DNA from: DASWHK01 sp036398215
GTDB taxonomy: Bacteria > Acidobacteriota > UBA890
Reading direction: 5' to 3'
DNA: 8,573 nt
NCBI GenBank assembly: GCA_036398215.1
Contig: DASWHK010000273.1
Coordinates: 1-8,573, forward strand
The notes under the pieces are model-generated. The model saw only the letters and a program-made list of their open reading frames with translations. It had not been told where the DNA came from and ran no database searches. The position numbers were made by a program, and so were the translations under genes. This document shows, piece by piece, positions 1 through 6,837 of this stretch. The first letter of the stretch is position 1. Each line of letters starts with the position of its first letter.

Positions 1-1
1 G

Positions 2-937
2 CGGCTGCCGGGCTCGGTCTGGGAGCAGACGCTGCTGCCGCGGCGGCTGCGGGGCGACCGGGTCGCGGCGCTCTTCTCACCCGCCTACAGCATGCCGGTG
101 CTCGCGCCCTGTGGCGTCGTCGTCGGCATGCACGACTGCGCCTGGGAGGCGCGACCCTGGGAGTTCGGCTGGCGCCAGCGCTGGAGGCGGCGCTGGGCGG
201 CGCGCAGCGCCTGCCGGCGGGCGGCGTTCCTGCTCGTCGGCTCGCGCTTCTCGGCCGCCGAGGTGCGCCACTGGTACCAGGTGCCAAGCGAGCGGATCGT
301 CACCGCCCCCTACGGGGTCGGTGATGCCTTTCGGCCGGTCTCCGACGAGCATCTGGCGCGGGTCCGCACCGCCCATGGCCTCGAGGGCCCGGCGTTGCTG
401 TTCGTCGGCGCGCCGCTCGGCCGCCGCGACGTCGGCGGCCTGATCGACGCCATCGTAGAGCTGCGCCGCGACCGCCCTACCCTGCAGCTGTGGATCGTCG
501 GTCCCGAACGGCGCGACTCGCCGCGCCTGCGCGAGCTCGACGCCGCCGCGTCCGCCGCCGTCCGCTGGCTCGGCTACGTCCCCGAGCAGGACCTGCCAGC
601 CGTGTACGCGGCGGCGACCGTCGTCGCCTACCCCTCGGCCTACGAGGGCTTCGGCCTGCCGGTGCTCGAGGCGCTCGCCTGCGGCACCCCGGTGGTCGCC
701 TCCGACGCCGGCTCGCTGTCCGAGCTGTTCGCCGGGCGGGCCTGCCTGGTCGACGATCGAGGCGAGTCGTGGCGCAACGCACTGGCCCGCCTGCTGGACG
801 ATGCCGACGAGCGGCGGCGCTGGGTCGAGCGAGCGCTTCCCTGGGCGCAACGGCGCGACTGGGGCGCCGCCGCGCGATTGTTGCGGGCGCTGCTGGTCGA
901 GGCCGCCGGCGACCCGGCGAACGGGAGCCGCCGATGA
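2..937 (+). CDS. GT4 family glycosyltransferase, 5'-truncated by window edge
   Basis: The reading frame is open to the left edge, and the sequence before the first internal ATG (92) already reads like GT4 protein (Phe-Ser-Pro-Ala-Tyr at about residues 25-29), so the true start is outside the window. About 311 C-terminal residues are present of an expected 370-380. The nucleotide-sugar-binding half is clear: a VGAPLGRRD strand-loop near residue 135, then YEGFGLPVLEAL with the two glutamates of the EX7E motif (first Glu codon at 644), followed by ACGTPVVASD. By family it is a retaining, cytoplasmic GT-B enzyme transferring a sugar from an NDP-sugar to a growing lipid-linked glycan; the sugar cannot be told. 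The usual Arg-Lys-Asn of the phosphate-binding loop reads Arg-Arg-Asp here. Its TGA overlaps the next gene's ATG (ATGA), so the two are translationally coupled. The family call is firm and the specificity unknown. Confidence 0.93.
   Translation, partial: RLPGSVWEQTLLPRRLRGDRVAALFSPAYSMPVLAPCGVVVGMHDCAWEARPWEFGWRQRWRRRWAARSACRRAAFLLVGSRFSAAEVRHWYQVPSERIVTAPYGVGDAFRPVSDEHLARVRTAHGLEGPALLFVGAPLGRRDVGGLIDAIVELRRDRPTLQLWIVGPERRDSPRLRELDAAASAAVRWLGYVPEQDLPAVYAAATVVAYPSAYEGFGLPVLEALACGTPVVASDAGSLSELFAGRACLVDDRGESWRNALARLLDDADERRRWVERALPWAQRRDWGAAARLLRALLVEAAGDPANGSRR
923..927 (+). promoter_or_regulatory. Ribosome binding site of the GT2 gene
   Basis: GGGAG lies 6 bases before the ATG at 934, inside the end of the preceding gene. 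It supports 934 as the start of the GT2 gene and therefore supports the repeat-rich N-terminus being translated. The surrounding ten bases, acgggagccg (921-930), recur exactly before the GTG start at 4378. Confidence 0.6.
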
Positions 938-1935
938 GCAAGGCGCCGCCGGACAAGGCGCGCTCCGACGCGCCGTCCGACAAGGCGCGCTCCGACGCGC
1001 CGTCCAACAAGGCACGTTTCGACGCGCCGCCGGGCAGACTGCGCTCCGACGCGCCGCCAGTAGATGTCGTCATCGTCAGCTTCAACCAGCGCCAGCGACT
1101 GCTCGACTGCCTGGCGTCGGCGCGCGCCGCCTCCGGGGCAGTGCGGCTGATCGTCGTCGACAACGCCTCCGAGGACGGCAGCGCCGAGGGCGCGCGGCAG
1201 CGCTTCCCGGACGCCGAGGTGCTGGCGATGGGCGCCAACCTCGGCTTCGCCGCCGCCGTCAACCGCGGCGTCGCCGCCGGCCGGGCGCCGCACATCCTGC
1301 TGCTCAACAACGACGCCCGCCTGCAGCCGGGGGCCCTCGAAGCGCTGCGCGAGGCGCTGTGCCGGCCCAAGGTCGGCGCCGCCGGCCCCCGCCTCACCGG
1401 CGCCGGCGGCGAGGTCGAGCTGTCGCTGGGGCGCACCCTCAGCCCCTGGAACGAGGCGTGGTTCCGCCTCCTCGGCGCCCTGTACCGTGGCGGCCGAGGC
1501 CCGGCGGCCGGCGCCATCGAGGGCTACTATGGAAAGGATCGGCTGACCCGGTCGCTGACCGGCGCCTGCATCCTGATCAAGCGGGAGGCGTTCGACGAGG
1601 TCGGCGGCTTCGACGAGCGCTTTTTTCTCTACGCCGAGGACGTCGATCTCTGCATCCGCCTGCGGCGGCGGGGCTGGAAGCTCGCCTACGCCGCCGGCGC
1701 GCGGGTCGCGCACGATCGAGGCGCCAGCAGCGCCACTCGGCCGGCGGCCTCGGCGCTCCACTACCGGCGCAGCCAGCTCGCCTTCTACAGGAAGCATCAT
1801 GGGGCGCTTGCGGCCGGCGCGCTGCGCCTCTATCTTGCCGTGCGCTTCGCCACGGCGCGCCTGCTGGCGCGCGGCGAGCGCCGCAAGCTCGCCGCCGAGC
1901 TGCTGCGCTGGACGCTCCGAGAAGCGGGCAGGTAA
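934..1935 (+). CDS. GT2 family glycosyltransferase, rhamnosyltransferase-like
   Basis: This 333-residue protein has a GT-A inverting glycosyltransferase fold. The core starts near residue 43 with VDVVIVSFN, followed by VVDNASEDGS (74-83), GANLGFAAAVN (100-110), LLLNNDARL (122-130, the DXD-like metal and nucleotide site), TGACILIKREAFDEVGGFDE (209-228) and FFLYAEDVDLCIRLRRRGW (230-248). That arrangement matches the WbbL/RfbF-type subgroup of cytoplasmic enzymes that add rhamnose or a related sugar to lipid-linked O-antigen or exopolysaccharide; rhamnose as the donor is inference. The basic C-terminus (roughly 290-333) is amphipathic or hydrophobic and may touch the membrane. The ATG at 934 is chosen because it has a good GGGAG site and overlaps the previous stop. 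It gives an unusual 42-residue N-terminal extension of four 9-residue repeats before the catalytic domain. Its TAA shares one base with the ATG of the next gene. Confidence 0.95.
   Translation: MSKAPPDKARSDAPSDKARSDAPSNKARFDAPPGRLRSDAPPVDVVIVSFNQRQRLLDCLASARAASGAVRLIVVDNASEDGSAEGARQRFPDAEVLAMGANLGFAAAVNRGVAAGRAPHILLLNNDARLQPGALEALREALCRPKVGAAGPRLTGAGGEVELSLGRTLSPWNEAWFRLLGALYRGGRGPAAGAIEGYYGKDRLTRSLTGACILIKREAFDEVGGFDERFFLYAEDVDLCIRLRRRGWKLAYAAGARVAHDRGASSATRPAASALHYRRSQLAFYRKHHGALAAGALRLYLAVRFATARLLARGERRKLAAELLRWTLREAGR
952..1059 (+). repeat. Four tandem 27-bp units in the N-terminus of the GT2 gene
   Basis: The units are 952-978, 979-1005, 1006-1032 and 1033-1059. Units 1 and 2 are identical; by eye, unit 3 matches them at 21 of 27 bases and unit 4 at 20 of 27. 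Each encodes nine residues of the form Asp-Lys-Ala-Arg-Ser-Asp-Ala-Pro-Ser. The array is in frame and sits wholly in front of the catalytic domain. It is best read as a minisatellite encoding a disordered, charged, proline-bearing leader. Confidence 0.9.
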
Positions 1936-3167
1936 TGCGTATCATCGTCGACGCCAGAAAAGCCGCCGACTACGGCATCGGTACCTACATCCGCCAGCTC
2001 GGCGCCGCCTGCGCCCGCCTGGCGCCCGAAGACGAGTTCGTCTTCCTCGGCGACGTCGCCGCCGGCGACGGCGGTCGCCGAGCGCTCGACAACGAAGAAG
2101 ACCGCGAGGCCCAAGGCGACCGCGAGCCGGCCGGGACCGCGCCCGACCGGGAGGCCGGCGGCGGCCGGCAGCCGTTCGAGACCGACAACGGGGCCATCTC
2201 GCTCTCCGGACCGAACATCCGTTGGGAGCCCAACCCGTCGGCCAACTACGGCGTCACCGAGCTGTTCAGCGTCTCGCTCCAGGTCCGCAAGCTGCACGGC
2301 GACGTCTTCCACGCCCCCCACTACATCTATCCGGTCATGCTCCCCTGCCCCGGGGTGGTTACGGTGCACGACTGCATCCACCTGCGGTTTCCGGGACAGC
2401 TCCCCAACCCCGCCGCCGCCCTCTACGCCAAGGTCATGATGCGCCGCGCGGTGCGCGCCGCCGACCGCGTGCTGGTGGGCTCCCAGGCCACCCGTGCCGA
2501 CCTCATCGAGCTGGTCGAGGCCGACCCGGCCAAGATCGAGGTGATCCCGCACGGCTGCGATCCCTTCTACCTGGCGACTGTCGATGAGGAGGAGCTGGCC
2601 GGCATCCGCCGCCAGCTCGGCCTCGAGCGCCCCTTCCTGCTGAGCGTCTCGAACATCAAGCCGCACAAGAACCTCAAGCGGCTGCTGCAGGCGTTCGCCA
2701 AGCTCCAGGGCAACTACCCCGAGCTCGATCTGCTGGTCGCCGGTGGCGACTTCAGCGGGCACCCCGAGCTGCAGGCGCTGTGCGCCGAGCTCGGCTTGGA
2801 AGATCGCGTCCGGTCGCTCGGCTTCCTGCCCAAGCACGAGCTCCGCGGCCTCTACCACCTCGCCGAGGTCTTCGTGTTCCCTTCTCTCTACGAGGGGTTC
2901 GGGCTGCCGCCGCTCGAGGCCATGGCGTGCGGCACCGCGGTGGTCGCCTCGCGCAGCTCGGCGATCCCCGAGGTGGTCGGTCACAGCGGCCTGCTGGTGA
3001 ACCCCTTCCGGGTGCAGGCCATCGCCGAAGCCGTCCGCAGCCTGCTGGACAACGACAACCTCCGCCGCGCCCTCGGCGCCCAGGGCCGCAGCCACGCGCG
3101 CCAGTTCGACTGGAACGAGAGCGCCCGCCGGGTGCTGGAGGTCTACCGTCGGGTGGTGTCGCCTTGA
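1935..3167 (+). CDS. GT4 family glycosyltransferase with a charged internal insert
   Basis: This 410-residue protein is a GT-B retaining glycosyltransferase. The N-terminus MRIIVDARKAADYGIGTYIR (1-20) carries the glycine loop that meets the acceptor. VFHAPHYIYP (124-133) and VVTVHDCIHL (141-150) follow, then VLVGSQATRADL and VIPHGCDPFY of the linker. The donor site holds SNIKPHKNLKRLL (239-251) with its phosphate-contacting Lys, and SLYEGFGLPPLEAMACGT (317-334) with EX7E glutamates 320 and 328. It resembles WbaZ/MtfB-type mannosyltransferases and is a clear paralogue of the first gene in the window, but the donor is not determined. Residues 41-85 are a glycine-, Asp- and Arg-rich stretch not expected in this fold. 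The ATG overlaps the upstream TAA by one base (TAATG); only a weak GGG (1926-1928) precedes it, so re-initiation by coupled ribosomes is likely. Confidence 0.95.
   Translation: MRIIVDARKAADYGIGTYIRQLGAACARLAPEDEFVFLGDVAAGDGGRRALDNEEDREAQGDREPAGTAPDREAGGGRQPFETDNGAISLSGPNIRWEPNPSANYGVTELFSVSLQVRKLHGDVFHAPHYIYPVMLPCPGVVTVHDCIHLRFPGQLPNPAAALYAKVMMRRAVRAADRVLVGSQATRADLIELVEADPAKIEVIPHGCDPFYLATVDEEELAGIRRQLGLERPFLLSVSNIKPHKNLKRLLQAFAKLQGNYPELDLLVAGGDFSGHPELQALCAELGLEDRVRSLGFLPKHELRGLYHLAEVFVFPSLYEGFGLPPLEAMACGTAVVASRSSAIPEVVGHSGLLVNPFRVQAIAEAVRSLLDNDNLRRALGAQGRSHARQFDWNESARRVLEVYRRVVSP
2055..2189 (+). other. Low-complexity charged insert within the second GT4 gene
   Basis: Codons 41-85 encode a Gly, Asp, Glu and Arg-rich segment with no hydrophobic core. 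It contains three Asp-Arg-Glu copies starting at 2100, 2118 and 2145, followed by Ala, Pro and Ala. It falls in the N-terminal acceptor-binding lobe, after the strand ending in VFLGD and before WEPNPSANYG, where related GT4 proteins usually have a short loop. The frame is intact and stays open, so this is not a frameshift scar. Confidence 0.6.
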
Positions 3168-4381
3168 GGGTCGCCATCGTCCACGACTGGCTGACCGGCA
3201 TGCGCGGCGGCGAGCGCGTGCTCGAGGGGTTGCTGGAGCTGTTTCCCGAGGCCGAGCTATTCACGCTGCTGCACGTTCAGGGGTCGGTGAGCGCCGCCAT
3301 CGAGGCCCGCCCGATCCATACCTCGTTCATCCAGCGGCTGCCGCGGGCGGCGACCCGCTACCGCTGGTACCTGCCGCTGTTTCCGTGGGCGATCGAGCAG
3401 CTCGACCTGAGCGGCTTCGACCTGGTGATCTCGAGCAGCCATTGCGGCGCCAAGGCGGCGCTCACCGATCCCGGGGCCGTTCACCTCTGCTATTGCCACA
3501 CGCCGATGCGCTACGCCTGGGACCAGTTCGACGCCTACTTCAGCCCGCAGCGCAATGGCCGCGCCGCCTTTGCCGCGATCCGCCCGACGATCGCCTGGCT
3601 GCGACGCTGGGACCGGGCCACCGCCGGGCGGGTCGACGCCTTCGCCGCCAACTCGGCCTGGGTGGCCGGTCGCATCCGACGTTACTACGGGCGTCTCGCC
3701 ACGGTGATCCCGCCGCCGGTGGACACCGACTTCTTCGTCCCCGCGGGCGGCGTTCCGGCCAGCCACGTTTCGGCCGGCGACCCCGCGCCCGGCGCGCCCT
3801 ATCTGGTGGTCTCGGCGCTATCTCCCTACAAGCGCGTCGACGTGGTGATCGAGGCGTTCAATGAGATGCGCCGGCCCTTGATCGTCGCCGGCAGCGGCCC
3901 GGACGCCGATCGCCTGGCGGCGCTGGCGGGCCCGACGGTGCAAATGGCCGGGTGGGTCGAAGCCGACGAGCTGCGGCGCCTTTATCAGGGTTGCCGGGCG
4001 CTGGTGCTGGCCGCGGTGGAGGACGCTGGCATCGTGCCGCTGGAGGCGCTCGCCTGCGGTCGCCCGGCGATCGTCCTGGGGCGCGGCGGCACCGCGGAGA
4101 CGATCGCCGACGGCGTCACCGGAGTCCACATTCGCGGCGATGGCGCCGCCGACGTGATCGCCGCTGTTGACAGGGCCGAGGGAGTCTCATTCAATAGCGC
4201 AGAGTTACGCACGGCGGCCCTCTACTACGCACCGGAGCGTTTCATGAGCCGTCTTCGCACTTTCATCCGTGCCGCCGTCGACGACGGCGCCGGCGCCTCC
4301 GCGGCGCGCGGCGCCGCAACCAGCGATATCGGTCGCACCGCCGCCGTCGACGACCGCGCCGGACGGGAGCCGGGCATGTGA
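3164..4381 (+). CDS. GT4 family glycosyltransferase, WbaZ-like mannosyltransferase type
   Basis: This 405-residue protein starts at a TTG, whose last two bases open the TGA of the previous gene (TTGA). No ATG or GTG in this frame lies close upstream, and the next ATG (codon 13) would delete the first strand RVAIVHDWLTG, so TTG is preferred; a weak gggtggt lies 6-7 bases before it. Signatures are MRGGERVLEGLLELFPEAEL (13-32), CYCHTPMRYAWDQF (109-122), VIPPPVDTDFF (181-191), SPYKRVDVVIEAF (220-232) with the phosphate-binding Lys, and VEDAGIVPLEALACGRPAI (285-303) with EX7E glutamates 286 and 294. These are typical of the mannosyltransferases common in EPS and O-antigen clusters; GDP-mannose as donor is inference. 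The last 35 residues are disordered-looking and contain a duplicated AAVDD segment. The TGA overlaps the GTG of the phosphotransferase. Confidence 0.94.
   Translation: MRVAIVHDWLTGMRGGERVLEGLLELFPEAELFTLLHVQGSVSAAIEARPIHTSFIQRLPRAATRYRWYLPLFPWAIEQLDLSGFDLVISSSHCGAKAALTDPGAVHLCYCHTPMRYAWDQFDAYFSPQRNGRAAFAAIRPTIAWLRRWDRATAGRVDAFAANSAWVAGRIRRYYGRLATVIPPPVDTDFFVPAGGVPASHVSAGDPAPGAPYLVVSALSPYKRVDVVIEAFNEMRRPLIVAGSGPDADRLAALAGPTVQMAGWVEADELRRLYQGCRALVLAAVEDAGIVPLEALACGRPAIVLGRGGTAETIADGVTGVHIRGDGAADVIAAVDRAEGVSFNSAELRTAALYYAPERFMSRLRTFIRAAVDDGAGASAARGAATSDIGRTAAVDDRAGREPGM
4271..4362 (+). repeat. Direct 23-bp repeat pair in the 3' end of the third GT4 gene
   Basis: Copies lie at 4271-4293 and 4340-4362 and match at 22 of 23 bases. 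They are spaced by exactly 69 bases, a multiple of three, and are read in the same frame as AAVDDGAG and AAVDDRAG. They flank an Ala-rich, low-complexity stretch after the last recognisable part of the GT4 domain. A past in-frame duplication is the simplest reading. Confidence 0.7.
4363..4372 (+). promoter_or_regulatory. Ribosome binding site of the phosphotransferase gene
   Basis: GGGAG at 4365-4369 is 8 bases before the GTG at 4378. The ten bases acgggagccg are identical to those before the GT2 start (921-930). It supports the GTG at 4378 as the start of this gene. Confidence 0.6.
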
Positions 4382-5781
4382 TCCGACGCATCCGCACCTT
4401 GCAGGTCCTGGCCGTCGTCGGCTCCGACGTGTTGATGACGGCGACGGCCTTCCTGGTCGCCTACTGGCTGCGCTTCGAGTACAGGATCCGTCCGGTGCAG
4501 GACGCCCCGGAGGATCTCCTCGGCCTGGGCGGCTACCTGGCGCTGCTGCCGGCGATCCTGGCGCTGTGGCTGCTGGTGTTCGCCGTTTTCGGCCTCTACC
4601 GCCTGCGCCGGACCGCGGCCCGCGCCGAGGAGTACGTGCAGGTGGCGATCGCCACGACGCTGGCGATGGCCCTGTTCGCCGCCGGTGCCTTCCTGTACCG
4701 GCCGACCGCCTTCTCGCGCCTGATGTTCGGCGTCTTCTACCTCCTCGACCTGGTCCTGATCATCATGGGACGAGGGGCCATCCACGCGGTCCTCGATCGG
4801 CTGCGCAAGTCGGGCCGCAACCTGAAGCGCATCCTGATCGCCGGCACCGGCGAGCTGGCGCACGCCGTCATCGACAAGATGTACCTGCACCGGGAGCTGG
4901 GCTTCCGGATCGCCGGGATGCTCGGCGAGGAGAACGACCAGCCCTACCGGGGCGTGCCGGTCGTCGGCAGGGCCGCCGACGCCTGCGATTTCATCCGCCG
5001 CTTCGGCGTCGACCAGCTCTACATCGCCCTGCCCTTGTCGTCGCACCAGCAGATCCTCGACCTCCTCGATCAGGTCGGCAACGAGATCGTCGAGATCAAG
5101 GTGGTTCCCGATCTGCTCCAGCACATCACCCTGCGGGCGGCGGTCGAGGACCTCGACGGGGTGCCGATCATCAACCTCTCGGCGACGCCGCTGCGCGGCT
5201 TCTCGGGCTTCACCAAGCGCGGCCTCGACATCGGCGCCGCGCTCGCCTGCATCACGCTGTTCGCGCCCCTCTTCCCGCTGATCGCCCTGGCGGTGCGCCT
5301 GACCTCCTCCGGGCCCATCCTCTATCGTCAAGAGCGGATGGGGCTCGACGGCCGCAGCTTCCAGCTCCTCAAGTTCCGCTCGATGGTGCACGACGCCGAG
5401 CGCACCACCGGCCCCGTGTGGACCGAGGAGCGCGACCCCAGGGTGACGCCGGTCGGCAACTTCCTGCGCAAGTTCAGCCTCGACGAGCTGCCGCAGTTCT
5501 TCAACGTGCTGCGCGGCGACATGAGCATGGTCGGGCCGCGCCCCGAGCGGCCGTACTTCGTGCGCGAGTTCCGCGAGCACATCCCCCGCTACATGCTGCG
5601 TCACCGGGTGCGCGCCGGGATGACCGGCTGGGCGCAGGTCAACGGCTGGCGGGGCAACACCTCGCTGGAGCGGCGGATACAGTACGATCTCTACTACATT
5701 GAGAACTGGTCGCTGACCCTCGACCTCAAGATCATCTGGATGACGATCAGCAACGGCCTCGGCCACGAGCACGCCTACTGA
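4378..5781 (+). CDS. Undecaprenyl-phosphate sugar-1-phosphate transferase (WcaJ/WbaP family)
   Basis: This 467-residue membrane enzyme carries out the first committed step: it moves a hexose-1-phosphate from a UDP-sugar onto undecaprenyl phosphate. About four hydrophobic segments (9-31, 51-72, 88-106, 113-133) form the N-terminal membrane part. A Rossmann-like CoA-binding domain follows (151-255, RILIAGTGELAHAVI and a PDLLQ segment). The catalytic bacterial sugar transferase domain starts at FTKRGLDIGAALA (278-290), with its re-entrant hydrophobic helix (283-305). It also carries GPILYRQERMGLDG, LKFRSM (331-336), the Asp-Glu dyad in FSLDELPQFFNVLRGDMSMV (366-385), VGPRPERP (385-392) and TGWAQVNGWRG (416-426). 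Length and order are typical of full-length family members. Glucose-1-phosphate is the commonest substrate, but galactose cannot be excluded. Start is GTG, overlapping the previous stop (GTGA). Two consecutive in-frame stops, TGA and TAG (5779-5784), end the gene. Confidence 0.96.
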   Translation: MIRRIRTLQVLAVVGSDVLMTATAFLVAYWLRFEYRIRPVQDAPEDLLGLGGYLALLPAILALWLLVFAVFGLYRLRRTAARAEEYVQVAIATTLAMALFAAGAFLYRPTAFSRLMFGVFYLLDLVLIIMGRGAIHAVLDRLRKSGRNLKRILIAGTGELAHAVIDKMYLHRELGFRIAGMLGEENDQPYRGVPVVGRAADACDFIRRFGVDQLYIALPLSSHQQILDLLDQVGNEIVEIKVVPDLLQHITLRAAVEDLDGVPIINLSATPLRGFSGFTKRGLDIGAALACITLFAPLFPLIALAVRLTSSGPILYRQERMGLDGRSFQLLKFRSMVHDAERTTGPVWTEERDPRVTPVGNFLRKFSLDELPQFFNVLRGDMSMVGPRPERPYFVREFREHIPRYMLRHRVRAGMTGWAQVNGWRGNTSLERRIQYDLYYIENWSLTLDLKIIWMTISNGLGHEHAY

Positions 5782-5802
5782 TAGCGCGTCGAGGAACCCG
5801 GT

Positions 5803-5812
5803 GGGAGAGAGG
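5803..5812 (+). promoter_or_regulatory. Ribosome binding site of the decarboxylase gene
   Basis: The purine run gggagagagg ends 8 bases before the GTG at 5821. It is the only gene in the + strand series with a non-overlapping leader, and this site supports the GTG start. Confidence 0.6.
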
Positions 5813-5820
5813 GTGGGCCG

Positions 5821-6768
<948 letters not shown>

Positions 6769-6837
6769 CTGTTAGCCCGCATCTCTCAACGGGCCGGCCT
6801 TCCGGAGCTTCCTGCCCGACTACAGCCACCGATACAC
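6769..6837. other. Convergent intergenic gap
   Basis: These 69 bases separate the end of the polysaccharide operon from the end of the minus-strand gene. A short inverted pair (cgggc 6790-6794 with gcccg 6814-6818) and a 4-bp CCGG stem (6794-6797 with 6802-6805) are present, but they compete for one base. No T-run follows on either strand, so I do not call an intrinsic terminator. Termination here may be Rho-dependent or lie within the opposing gene. Confidence 0.5.

Noticed and set aside
490..933. Upstream in-frame extension of the GT2 gene into the first GT4 gene
   Set aside because: The extension is Arg- and Ala-rich out-of-frame reading of conserved GT4 motifs. The ATG at 934 with GGGAG and the ATGA overlap explains the start better.
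1830..3095. A 421-codon minus-strand open frame opposite the second GT4
   Set aside because: It has the same antisense shadow pattern over a well-conserved gene and no recognisable domain.
6790..6818. Possible hairpin terminator between the convergent genes
   Set aside because: The stems are only 4-5 bp and mutually exclusive, and no T-run follows on either strand.
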